Below, one piece after another: positions 17,104-27,300 of a stretch of 52,551 nucleotides of DNA. Origin of the DNA: an uncultured Slackia sp. (GTDB taxonomy: Bacteria; Actinomycetota; Coriobacteriia; Coriobacteriales; Eggerthellaceae); NCBI GenBank assembly GCA_934661005.1, contig CAKUIK010000011.1, positions 1-52,551 of the forward strand. The letters run 5' to 3'. Positions within the stretch are counted from its first letter, which is position 1; the number at the start of each line of letters is the position of its first letter. The position numbers and the translations under genes are program-made. The notes under the pieces are model-generated. The model was not told the DNA's origin. It did no database searches and saw only the letters and a list, made by a program, of their open reading frames with translations.

Positions 17104-17766
17104 ATGGAATTGCTTCGCACCCACGAACCGCTCGAGGCGTTCGTGTTCGATATGGACGGCACGCTGCTCGATTCGCTGCCCGACCTGGTCGACGTGACCA
17201 ACGAAACGCTCACGCATTTCGGCTACCCCACGCATACCACCAAGGAAATTTTGGCCATGATCGGCAACGGGCTGCGCTCGCTCATTCTGCAAGCGCTGCC
17301 GCAAGACTTGACCGACGACGCCGCCGAAGCAGCACTCGCCTGGTGGAAAGCGCGCTACGACGAAGTGGGCAACCAGAAAACGACCGTGTACGACGGTATG
17401 CTCAACACCCTAACCGAGCTGAAGGCGCGCGGCATGAAGCTCGCCGTGCTGTCGAACAAATACGACGGCGGCGTGCAAATTCTGACCAAGCATTACTTCG
17501 CCGACCTCATGGATTTCGCGCTTGGCGACGGCCCCGTGCCGCGCAAGCCCGACCCGAAAGGCCTCACCCTCGTCGCGAAAACGCTCGACGTGCCGATTGG
17601 GCGCGTAGCATATGTCGGCGATTCTGACGTAGATATGCAGGTCGCGAACAACGCCGGCGCCTTCCCCATTGGCGCGACATGGGGCTACCAAACGCTCGAC
17701 CACCTTACGAACAACAACCCCGGCGCGCTCATCGACTCGCCTGCCGAGCTGCTGAAATTTGCGTAA
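17104..17766 (+). CDS. gph: HAD-superfamily phosphatase (phosphoglycolate phosphatase-like)
   Basis: A 220-residue HAD subfamily IA hydrolase with an alpha-helical cap. Motif I is FDMDGTLLDS (nucleophile Asp in FDMDG, about residue 16), motif II is the Ser in AVLSNK, motif III the Lys in PVPRKPDPKG, and motif IV VGDSDVDMQVA. Length and cap fit the Gph/PGP group that clears 2-phosphoglycolate, but other small phosphates are possible. The open frame extends back to 16882; I start at ATG 17104 because AAAGGA precedes it and the HAD fold begins right there. It is divergent from nagB and convergent with the ATPase gene. Confidence 0.9.
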   Translation: MELLRTHEPLEAFVFDMDGTLLDSLPDLVDVTNETLTHFGYPTHTTKEILAMIGNGLRSLILQALPQDLTDDAAEAALAWWKARYDEVGNQKTTVYDGMLNTLTELKARGMKLAVLSNKYDGGVQILTKHYFADLMDFALGDGPVPRKPDPKGLTLVAKTLDVPIGRVAYVGDSDVDMQVANNAGAFPIGATWGYQTLDHLTNNNPGALIDSPAELLKFA

Positions 17767-17877
17767 TAGACACGCGGGCAGCACCAACCCCAGGCGTAAA
17801 AGACTGACGGCGACAGAACGGAATATGAGGCGAGACGGAACGAGGAGCGATTTCGAGCCAATTTGGCAAAAGACGCA

Positions 17878-19047
17878 TTAATACATGAGTCCGAATGCCC
17901 AAAGCGGAATAACGTTTCCGCAGGAAAACTCAATATCATCTTTCACGACGTATCCATGCTTGGCTTCGGCAATTTGATTTTGGCCCTTGTTTTTTCCGCC
18001 CACTTCGAACGTAAGTCCATCGATCTCGAAATCAGATATCTTCGATGCGGTCACCTTGTGCTCAACGCGCGTTTGATTAAAAAAGAATGTCTCTCGCACA
18101 TTGCCAATATCTTCGCTGCCTTCACTGAGGTTGTATAGGATGTTGGTGTTGTCGAGATACACTTTCTCGGTTTTTCCAAGCGCGCCAAGCCCGCCCGCAT
18201 TCGTGCGCAGCTGCGCTACCATGCCCGCCTTTTCCATATACAACAAGTAATCTTCGATGCTGTTTCGACTCACTTGGATCTGACTACCCAAGCTTGTCAT
18301 ATTCGGTTTGAAGGGAGCCAACGTGCTCACTACAGCCATAAGCCGCTTCAGTTTACGACCGGTCGCCGCTGTCATGCCCGCAAACTGAGGAATATCAACC
18401 TCAAGCGTTCGCGTAATGACCTGCCCAAGCTCGATGTCGAACTGCTCGTCGTCGCCAAAGGGGTAATATCCGCGGCGCAAATAATCCTTGAACAAGGGCA
18501 ACGGGTGCTCGATTCCGGGAATTCCCTCCTTATGCGCAAGTACGTCCGCAAGCGAAAGACATGGAGCATTCACGCCGTGACGAACGGCTAAATATTCTCG
18601 GAACGACATACCCTGCATAAGGTATTTCGGCGCACGGCGACTCAGGTCGGCTTCACCTTTCTCGATATCGAGAACCGAGGAGCCTGTGAAATACACATGC
18701 AGGCCCGGAAGAGAGTCATACATGAGTTTGAGTTCGCGCGACCAGCCTTCGTATTTATGAACCTCATCGATAAATAGATATTTGCCGCCGTTTTTGAAAA
18801 ACTCCTCCGCCAAGCCATACAAGGAGTGTCTGGCGAAATACATATGCTCGGCCGAAACGTACAACGTGTCGGCCGACGAGTGATGCTCCTTGATGCGTTG
18901 CAAAAACAGCGTCGTTTTGCCAACGCCACGCGGCCCGACCAAACCGATCATGCGATTGTTCCAGTTGATTTTGTCGTACATATATCGGTGGAATTCATCA
19001 TTTACGCTTTTCAGTTGACGATTCATGTACTCATAGAGTCGCTCCAT
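17878..19047 (-). CDS. AAA family ATPase with DUF4143-type C-terminus
   Basis: A 389-residue P-loop protein. Walker A is GPRGVGKTT (38-46) and Walker B is KYLFIDEVHKYEGW (near 100). A sensor-like FTGSSVLDI follows, then an Arg-rich RRAPKYLMQGM stretch. The C-terminal part has a winged-helix-like stretch and a PD-(D/E)xK-like end, as in the AAA_14/DUF4143 family. Such ATPases are scattered among bacteria and archaea, often in variable regions, and their function is unknown. The base composition is lower in GC than its neighbours, hinting at transfer. Start ATG 19047 follows GAAAGGTGG; an upstream frame to 19071 would run into the ribosome-binding site. Immediately upstream lies the palindrome array at 19063-19183. 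Confidence 0.88.
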   Translation of the reverse strand: MERLYEYMNRQLKSVNDEFHRYMYDKINWNNRMIGLVGPRGVGKTTLFLQRIKEHHSSADTLYVSAEHMYFARHSLYGLAEEFFKNGGKYLFIDEVHKYEGWSRELKLMYDSLPGLHVYFTGSSVLDIEKGEADLSRRAPKYLMQGMSFREYLAVRHGVNAPCLSLADVLAHKEGIPGIEHPLPLFKDYLRRGYYPFGDDEQFDIELGQVITRTLEVDIPQFAGMTAATGRKLKRLMAVVSTLAPFKPNMTSLGSQIQVSRNSIEDYLLYMEKAGMVAQLRTNAGGLGALGKTEKVYLDNTNILYNLSEGSEDIGNVRETFFFNQTRVEHKVTASKISDFEIDGLTFEVGGKNKGQNQIAEAKHGYVVKDDIEFSCGNVIPLWAFGLMY

Positions 19048-19062
19048 GAAGCACCACCTTTC

Positions 19063-19183
19063 AAATCGCACTACTATAGTGCGATTTTAACTCGAAATCG
19101 CACTATAGTAGTGCGATTTATCGGTAAAAACGCACTCTTATAGTGCGATATTTTGACAAAATCGCACTCCTATAGTGCGTTTT
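19063..19183 (-). repeat. Four near-palindromes at an exact 32-bp period, upstream of the AAA ATPase
   Basis: Four 25-base units start at 19063, 19095, 19127 and 19159, with 7-base spacers. Each has the invariant core CGCACT-N5-AGTGCG, flanked by AAAT/ATTT arms in the complete copies. Copies 1 and 2 have perfect 11-base arms; copies 3 and 4 differ at a few arm and centre positions. The spacers TAACTCG, ATCGGTA and TTTGACA are unrelated. The first unit ends only about two bases from the ribosome-binding site of the ATPase gene. Three helical turns between units put all sites on the same DNA face, which fits cooperative binding of a dimeric protein. No CRISPR features are present. Confidence 0.9.
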
Positions 19184-19282
19184 TTCTTGTCTCGCCGCGC
19201 AATGCAATTCCACCAGTAGGGCGCGCTTCCGCAATGCGATTGCATCATCATGACATGTCCCTTGCAACGCAGCGATGCGCGA

Positions 19283-19288
19283 TACAAT
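19283..19288 (+). promoter_or_regulatory. Possible -10 box of the nuclease gene
   Basis: TACAAT at 19283-19288 matches the -10 consensus well. A TTGCAA at 19262-19267 is a possible -35, but the 15-base spacing is short. It lies about 85 bases before the chosen start codon and between the palindrome array and the gene. Confidence 0.35.
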
Positions 19289-19373
19289 AGCCCTCGCATT
19301 TCGCAGGGCCGCCCAAAATTCGAGAACGGGGCGCCCGCATTTACTACAACCCATGCAGAAAGGCATCGCTTTG

Positions 19374-20537
19374 ATGCAGATACCTTCCCGCGAGCATGAA
19401 TCTCGCACCATACCCGCGCGTTTTGCGACGCTGCTTGCCGCCATCGCCCTTGCGCTGTGCTGCACGCTGCCGCTCGCCGCATGCGACGGCGGCTCTTTCG
19501 GCGATTCCCAGGCAGCCAACCCCGCCGCCGTGCAGATTGCCGATATTCCCGAATACTCGGGCGCGCTTTGCATCAACGTCAACAACGGCGAGCCCGGCTT
19601 CACCGATGACGACTTCAAACGCGGCGCATTCATGGAGTTCTCGGACCTCGATTTCGAAGGGCGCTGCGGCGCGGCATTCGCGCGTATCGGCACCGACACG
19701 CTAAGCAACGCACCCCGCGGCGACATTTCGCAGGTTCATCCAAGTGGCTGGGAACAGCGCCGCTACGACTTCATCGACCAGGGAATGCTCTACAATCGCA
19801 GCCACTTGATCGCGCACCAGCTTTGCGGCGAAGACGCCAATGAGAAAAACCTCATCACAGGCACGCGCACCATGAATTCCGTCGGCATGACCTATTACGA
19901 AAACATCGTGGCAAGCTACGTGAAACAGACGGGCAACCACGTGCTCTATCGCGTGACGCCCATTTTTGCCGCAAACGACTTGGTAGCGCGCGGCGTGCAG
20001 ATGGAGGCGAAATCGGTCGAAGATGGCGGGCAGGCCGTTCGCTTCAACGTGTTCGTATACAACGTGGAACCAGGCGTGGAAATCGATTACGTCACAGGCG
20101 AAAGCCGGGAATCGGGCGAGGTACCGAGTGTGGCGACCGGCGGCGAAGCGACCACCACCGGCACGAGCGCGTCGGCGGCGGCTGGCAAAGAAACCAGCGG
20201 CGCATCCACCAAAAACTCCGACGAAAATACTCGCTCGGAGAACACGAAGAATACGACCCCAAAGAGCGATGCCGAAAGTAGCCAAGCCAATCGGGCAAAC
20301 AGCGCAACCGGTTCGAGCGACGCAAAGAATCCCAGCAACGACGCAGGTTCCGGGGAAGGTTCAACCGCCCCATCCGACCTGCAAGAATACGTGCTTAACA
20401 CTAAGAGCATGAAATTTCACCGACCAACGTGCTCTTCGGTCGACGACATAGCCAGCGGCAACAAACAAGAGGTCGAAGCGACACGCGACGAGCTTATTTC
20501 GGAAGGCTATTCGCCCTGCAAGCAATGCAACCCATAA
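19374..20537 (+). CDS. Secreted lipoprotein DNA/RNA non-specific endonuclease (EndA-like)
   Basis: A 387-residue secreted nuclease. The signal peptide ends in the lipobox PLAAC with the lipidated Cys at 37. The nuclease domain spans about 55-245. Its catalytic motif is YNRSHLIAHQLCG, the NRSH form of the DRGH motif, followed by NLITGTRTMN with the metal-binding Asn. It is followed by a Ser/Thr/Asn-rich linker (about 250-335) and a C-terminal module (338-387) with KFHRPTCSSV and PCKQCNP, a small conserved His/Cys domain seen behind similar nucleases. It likely degrades extracellular nucleic acids at the cell surface, for nutrients or DNA uptake. The start at 19374 has AGAAAGG ten bases upstream and gives a normal signal; ATGs at 19353 and 19275 are alternatives. 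Confidence 0.9.
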   Translation: MQIPSREHESRTIPARFATLLAAIALALCCTLPLAACDGGSFGDSQAANPAAVQIADIPEYSGALCINVNNGEPGFTDDDFKRGAFMEFSDLDFEGRCGAAFARIGTDTLSNAPRGDISQVHPSGWEQRRYDFIDQGMLYNRSHLIAHQLCGEDANEKNLITGTRTMNSVGMTYYENIVASYVKQTGNHVLYRVTPIFAANDLVARGVQMEAKSVEDGGQAVRFNVFVYNVEPGVEIDYVTGESRESGEVPSVATGGEATTTGTSASAAAGKETSGASTKNSDENTRSENTKNTTPKSDAESSQANRANSATGSSDAKNPSNDAGSGEGSTAPSDLQEYVLNTKSMKFHRPTCSSVDDIASGNKQEVEATRDELISEGYSPCKQCNP

Positions 20538-20713
20538 AAACGCACGCGTAAAAACAACCGCGCAGGAATAGGAAAGAGCACACGCACAGGGCACCTTCTC
20601 CCGCCCAGCTCCGTCCATCGCATTCAAGTCCGGTTATCGAATAAAAAGTGCGTCTTGGCAGAACGCATGTGGGGCTCACTCGAGACTCAAGCCCCGCTCG
20701 TTGCATTCAAGCA

Positions 20714-20742
20714 AAAAGGCCCGCTCGTTGAGCGGGCCTTTT
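20714..20742. terminator. Bidirectional terminator between convergent genes
   Basis: AAAAGGCCCGCTC (20714-20726) pairs with GAGCGGGCCTTTT (20730-20742) around a GTT loop. It has T-runs on both strands. It ends the minus-strand operon of the giant surface protein and its partner, and could also stop the nuclease transcript. Confidence 0.85.
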
Positions 20743-20815
20743 CTGGTGTTTCAGGAAGGACATCAAACCGAAATGGGGCCAATCGCCAAGCGTTGGACAC
20801 GAAGCCCGCCGCGCT

Positions 20816-21331
20816 TTACGCGGCCGCAAGCGCTTCTTTCAATGCCTGTTCGCTGTCGAAGCCGATTTTCTCGTTGCCATTTTCACGGTCGATGCGAATA
20901 ACCGTCCCCTTCCAGGTGCCTTCTTCCTGCTTCTCGTCGTCGGCAGGCTTGAATTCGTCGGTCTGCACCACAAAGCGATAATCGAACTTAGCCTGCTCGG
21001 GCATCGCCTTTTTGTCAAACCCATACTCCAGGTTCTGCAGAATGTCCTGCATGCCCTCGACCGCCGTAGCGCCCTTCAGCCCCACAACTCCGCTTTCGCT
21101 GTTGTACAGCGCGGTCGGCGACACGTAAATCGTGCGAATCTGACGTTGGCGTTGATGCTCGAGGCGGGCAATAACCACCGCGATAACTACGATGCCAACC
21201 CACCACACAATGGCAAGAACCAAATCGAGCGGGTTATCGATATGATTAAAGCCCAGGTAGTACCACAGCGCGAGCAGCAAAGCAGCGGCAACGGCAGAAA
21301 CGCCCAACACGATGAAATTGCTCTTCTTCAT
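20816..21331 (-). CDS. Small membrane protein coupled to the giant surface-protein gene
   Basis: A 171-residue protein of no family I can name. Residues 5-25 and 36-57 form two membrane helices joined by a short loop. The rest (58-171) is a charged, soluble, probably cytoplasmic domain that looks like a mixed alpha/beta fold. The ATG at 21331 lies three bases after the TAA of the 12-kb gene, and the GGAGG site is inside the last codons of that gene, so the two are translationally coupled. This suggests a stoichiometric role with the giant protein, such as assembly or anchoring, but nothing in the sequence says what. Confidence 0.75.
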   Translation of the reverse strand: MKKSNFIVLGVSAVAAALLLALWYYLGFNHIDNPLDLVLAIVWWVGIVVIAVVIARLEHQRQRQIRTIYVSPTALYNSESGVVGLKGATAVEGMQDILQNLEYGFDKKAMPEQAKFDYRFVVQTDEFKPADDEKQEEGTWKGTVIRIDRENGNEKIGFDSEQALKEALAAA

Positions 21332-21334
21332 GAC

Positions 21335-24300
21335 TTAGGCCTCCATTCCCGCGGGATGGCTGGTGGCAACGGGAGACCCGTTCGGATCTTTCCCGTCGTC
21401 GCCACCACCAAGAATGTTGTTCATATCGTTCTTCAGCTTACGCGTGTGGTTTCCACGACGCAGCCACACCGCAACACCGTAGAGGGCAGTCAAAATCATG
21501 ACCAGAATCATGTACCAGTGCACCCAGCAATGCGCGGCTTGTTCTTTGCCCAACGGGTTCTCGGAATCGTAAATCTGTTCCTCGGCTGCCTTGTCGCCCG
21601 TCACCGTTTCGTAAGCGCCCTCGAGCGCATCGGCAACGACGTCTACAGGGCCAGCGGGCTCAGGCGTAGTGGGAGGCACGACGACCGGGCCGTCAGGCTG
21701 CTGCGAGCCAGGAACAACCGGAGCCACGGCAGCCTCAACAGTGAGCACGCCGAGCTGCTCGGAAATCTCGTAGTTCTCCGAGTCAACCTCGCCCCACGTC
21801 AGGGTATAGGTGTTCTCGCTCGAGCCAACTTCGGTCTGGCTTCCCGTCGTACGGCCCGTTACGACATCGCCCGCAACCAAGCCGTCAACCTTCAACGTGG
21901 CGTTGGTAAGTGCGCTGCCGTCATAGGTCTTCGTGGCAGAACCGGTTTCGATGCTCAGGGGCGCCGGGGTGATCTGAATTTCGCCGTCGATCTTGCGAAT
22001 CTTCAGCTTATCGGTCACGTCTTTGCCCTGGGCGTTGCGAATCACGAGCGTGTCGGCGGTAGCGACGACCGTGCCGTCAGCGACATTGGTCGCGCTCGCG
22101 CTCGACTCCGCCTTCTCAAGCGTGTAGCCCTCGGGGAGCTCGCTCACCGAGACGGTGGCGCCATGCGCCTGGCCGTCATAGGTGAAGGTGCCGCCCGTTG
22201 TGGTGACCACGATTTCGTCGGCGTTCTCGGTAACGGTGAGCGTACCGAGCTGCTCGCTGGCGAGCGTATAGTTCTCGGCCATCTGCTCGCTGGCGAACGT
22301 GAGCTCGTAGGTATTGGTCGAAGAGCCAACACCCGGCTGCTCGCCCGTCACGACAAACGCCGCGTCGGAATCACTCACGAGGCCCTCGACCGCGTTGCCC
22401 TCAAGGTCGGCGCCCACGATGCCCGTGCCGTTGTAAACCTTGGTCGCACCGGCGGTCACAACCGTGTAGGGCTTCGGCGTAATCTGATAAGACTGCGCGA
22501 TGCTGCCCGCGTAGTTGCCCATGCCCGTAACGGTTACGGTAATGGAGCCGGTCACGTTGGTGAAGTCGGCCTTGGCCTCGCCGTTGGTGCCCGTGTAGGA
22601 AACGACGTAGTCCACGCCCTCGACAAGCGTCTTTTCGCCGTCGGTCACAACGGGCACGAACTTCTGCTCGGCGCCGGCGTACACCTTATCGGAAGGTGCG
22701 GTCACCTTCATGCCGTTGGTATCGGTCGGCACGATGGACTTGGCCTTGATGGAGAGCTTACCAAGCTCGGTCGCAATGTTGTAATTGCTGGCGGTGAAGC
22801 CATCCTTCCAAGTGTAGGAAATCGGGTTGTCAACGACACCGTCTGCGACAGTCGTCACGGAGCCAGTTGCCTTAAGGTCGCTGACCTGGCTCTGGAAGAG
22901 CTCAGCCGCGCCCGAGACGTTCACCGTGGCATCGCCCTGAGGCTCGCCGGTGTAGGTAAACTCATGGCTGTTTGAGCTCAGGGCGACGGAAGCAGGCGTG
23001 ATCTGGTAGGTACGGGTCACGGTGCCGGTGTAGTTGCCCTTGCCGGTGATGGTAACGGTGATGACGCCGGTGACGTTGGTGAAGTCATCGGTGCTGTAGG
23101 TCACGTCGTAGTTGGTGCCCTCAATGAGCTCGTTCTTATCTTTGCCGATAACGGTCGGTGCCCACTTGTGTTCGTTGGCGTCATAGGTGACGTCACTCGG
23201 CGAATCAACCTCAACGCCAGTGTAGGCATCAGGGGTCGGATCGGTGGGGTTGATGGACTGCGCCGTAACGGTAAGAGTTCCGTTCGCCTTCGTAATCTCA
23301 TAGTTGTTGAGGTCGGTATTCGCGCCGGCCTTGACGATGTAGGCATTCGATGTGCTACCCACAGTGGTCTGCTCGCCACTGAAGACGTACGTGAAGCTTT
23401 CTCCCGTCACGAGCGCACCCTCGGTAACGCTGGCCTCATGCTTCGTAAGCGCCGTCCCGTCGTAGACCTTAGACGCGGAAGCGGAAGCAACCGTCACAGG
23501 GCGCTTGGTCACTTGCAGCGTAGCCTTACCGGTGAAAACGTTGCCAAACTGGTCGGTGACATCTTCGCCCGCGGCATTCTTAATGCTGTAGGTATCGACC
23601 TCGGCAGTCGTGCCGCCAACGTTAGTGACGGAGCCCTTGGTTGTGGCCGTGAGCGTATAGCCCGCGGGCAAGCCGTAGGTGGTCACACCAGCACCGGTAA
23701 GCGCAGTGCCGTCGTAAGGCTTGGAACCACCCTGCGGAATCACCATGATTGAAGTCTGGTTCTGAGTGACCTCAAGGGTGCCCAGCTCCTCCTCAATCGT
23801 GTAGTTGGACTCCTTGGCAGTGTCGTTCCAATCGATGGCGTAATAGTTGGTGCTGGAGCCGACCTCAGTCTGGGAACCCGTGGTGGTGAAGGTCGCTGCC
23901 TCGTTGTTCACGAAGCCCGTAACCTTGCCGTCGGCGGTCAGGGCACTGCCATCGTACTCAGCCTTCGCACCGTACGTGGTTACCTTAAGCGTTGCGGGCG
24001 TAATCTTGATAGTGCCGGTACCCTTAGTAATCTTGAGGTTTGCGGTCACATCTTCACCCTGCGCGTTGACAACCACAAGCTCATCGACGCTTGCGGTCAC
24101 GCCGTCGGTCACGTCAGTAGCCGTCGCATAAGATACAGCATTCTTGACGGAATAGCCCTCGGGCAGGCCGGTGACGGTCACGTCAACGCCGTGAGCCTGG
24201 CCGTCATAGGTTCCACTGTAGCTGCCAGGGGTCGCAACGATCTCATCGGTGGTCTCGGTGACAGTGAGGGTACCGAGATTCTCGGAGATAGTGTAGTTAC

Positions 24301-27300
24301 CCTGCTTGGCGGTATTGCCCGCAGCGGTCCAATCAATGGCATAAGTGTTGGTGCTAGAGCCGACCTTGGTCTGAGTACCGGTGGTCTTGAAGTCGGCAGT
24401 CTCACCATTGACAAAGCCGGAGATAGATCCCCCTGCAGTCAGAGCATCGCCATCGTAGGTCTTAGAATCGCTGGACGTAGTGACGGTCAAAGTAGCCGGG
24501 GTAATCTGGTACGTACGGGTCGCGGTACCGATGTAGTTACCCTTGCCGGTCACCGTAACGGTCACGGTGCCCACGTTGGTCTTGTCAGCAGAGAAGGTCA
24601 GGTCGTAGTCGGTACCTTCGACCAAGGTCTTCTCACCGTCCTTGACCTCAGGCTTCTGCGCCTGCTCGGTGCCGCTGTATACAACGTCAGACAGAGCGCC
24701 AATCGTCATGTCGGAAGTAGCAATGCTCTTGCCGGTAACGGTCAGGGTGCCGTCGTTCTGAGACTGGATGTAGTAATTGCCTTCCTTAGCAGTACCCCAC
24801 TCGATGCCCACGACTTTGTTGGCGGAGGAGCCAACCTCGGTCTGGGAGCCTTCGGTCTTGGCAGTCGCCTTCTCATCGCCCACGAGACCCTTAATTTCGG
24901 CACCCGCGATGAGCGCTTCGCCGTCGTAGACCTTGCTGTCGCTTTCGGCATTAACCGTGAGCGGAGCAGGCGTAATCTTATAGGTCTTGGTTGCGGTGCC
25001 GGTGTAGTTGCCCTTGCCGGTGATGGTAACGGTGATGGTCTTGGCGTCGATAAAGTCACTCGTGTCATAGGAAACCGTGTAATCGGTACCCTCTACCAGG
25101 GCATTGCCCTCGGCATCCTTGACCTCAGGGGTCCACTTATGCTCCTCACCGTTATAAACGGAATCGGAAGGATTGCTAATAGTAGCGCCCGTGTAGCTCT
25201 CGGGGTTCTCGGGGTCGGGCACGATGGACTGAGCCGTCACTGTAAGGGTACCGAGCTTGTTGGGCAAAATATTGTAATTGCTCGCAGCGCCCTCTTTGAG
25301 CTGGTACGAGATGGTGTTATCGCTCGTGCCAACCGCAGTTTGGGAGCCAGTCGCGTGAACCCGGCCATCGCCAGCGAGGTCAGACCTGATGAAGCCAGTG
25401 TCGGCACGGTTCGAACCCATGTCGACCCAATCCTTAGTAAGGGCGGTGCCGTCATAGACCTTGGAGGCGCTTGCAGAAGTCAGCTCAACGTCGCGCTTGT
25501 TAATAGTAAGGGTTTGCTCGGCGTACTTATAGCCAGTGTAGTTGGCGGCAGAGGCGCGAACCTCAATCGTCACCGTACCAGCATTAATCGCCGTAATCTC
25601 AGACACGTTACTACGCCATTCGGCATCAGGCGAACCCTTAACGCGGTACTCAAGGCTTACGTTAGTGCAGACGACGGAAGCGGTCGCAGTGGCTGCACCA
25701 GCGGAGTGGGGCTCAGCGTTGTATGTGTACTCGACATTGTTAGGCGTGATGGTAAGGCCGTCCTCCGCAGACAGCGCAGTGATGGAGAGCTTGCCCTCGT
25801 TCTTGGTGATGTCGTAGTTGCCCACCTTGAAGTTGACGCCCTCGTCGTAATCGATGGTATTGACAACTTCACCCTCGGCAACCGTGGTCACAGAGCCGGT
25901 AGCGCGGATGTTGGTGACCTCGCCGTCAACAAAACCGCTGCCCGCAACGGTGACATTAGGCCTGGTAAGAGCAGTGCCGTCGTAAGGTTTCGAGTCTGTC
26001 GCGCTGGTAAGAGTCACAGGGCGCTTGAGGATTTGATAGGTCACGTCGACGCTGCCAGAGTAGTTGCCCTTACCGGTAACGGTCACGGTAACGGCACCAG
26101 CGTTGGTGGTGTCGGAGCTATAGGAAAGCGTGTAGTCGGTACCCTCGATCAGGGTCTTCTCGCCATCTTTGACAAGAGGCTTCTCCTGCTGAGGCTGGCC
26201 GTTGTACGTGACGTCCGCAGGAGCCTCAACCGTCATGTTCTCACCGGTCTTGACGTCCTTGGGCGTGATAGTGATATAACCATCGGTTACTTGGAACGTA
26301 ACGTTAGTGAAGTTGCCACTCTTGTTCACAAAGTCGCTCGACGTAAGGCCCATATATGTAGTGCCTTCATCCGTACGTTCCGCTTTTGCCTCGCCTTCAG
26401 TGGCGAGCCCAAAGTCGCTGGAGGTGTATTTGTCGTTGGAGATACTTACTATCTCATAGCCCTCAACGCTTTGAGACTGGCCATTATATTCCTTTGCGTC
26501 GTGCTTGCCTTGAATCGAAACGACGACTTCATTTTCATTCGCCGTAACGGTGAGCGTACCAGGCACAAGAACGATTTGATAATTCTCAGCGAGCGTGCCT
26601 TCATTCAACTCATACGTAAAGGTGTTCTCGGAACTGCCAGCTTCCATCTGCGAGCCGGTGATGTCGTACGTAGCGCCTTCGCGGTCAACAAAGCCGTCTC
26701 TGGTCACAGCTACATCAGACTGCGCATTCCTTTTCAGAGGCGTACCATCATACGCTTTACCATCGCTGGCTGACGTCATGGTCAATAGGCGTTTGCCAAT
26801 GATAAGTTGCTCCGGTTCGTCGCTGTAGGCATATTCGCCTTTTGCATAATTTGAGCCGGTTGCACGAAGCCAGACAAGCTTGCTATCGCTGTAATTTTTC
26901 GCGGTAATGGTGTTCGGGTCGGTCGTCCACTTCTCGCCGTCGGTACTGTACTCAACCGTAAGGCTGTTGCCAAACTTGTCTTTCGCCGTTGCGGTTCCTG
27001 CAGCATACGTATTGCCGTCGTATTTCTTCTGGAGGTTATTGAGGGTCCACTCAACACCATTCTGGTCGATTTCGCCGCCCTTAATCTTGAGCCAGCCATC
27101 CTCAACCACAAACTCAACGTTGGAGAAGTTCTCGCTGATGTTGGAGAACTGCGTCGCGGCAAGGTTCATGTTGTAGGTGCCAACAGCAGTGCCCTTGGCA
27201 GTCGCATCGCCCGTGAACTTAACGCTGTCTTGGGTGTAGAGGCTGTTATTCGAGATGAACTCGTAACCGGTCACGAACTGCTCAGAGCCGTTGTAAGGCT

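Noticed and set aside
19063..19183. CRISPR array
   Set aside because: Spacers are only seven bases, the repeats are palindromic and differ from each other, and no cas genes are present.
17878..19183. Insertion sequence around the AAA ATPase
   Set aside because: No transposase, no terminal inverted repeats bounding the gene and no target duplication were seen; the lower GC alone does not prove mobility.
21335..21700. LPXTG sortase motif in the giant protein
   Set aside because: The nearest word, NPLGKE, does not fit LPXTG, and the order of helix and charged tail differs from sortase signals.
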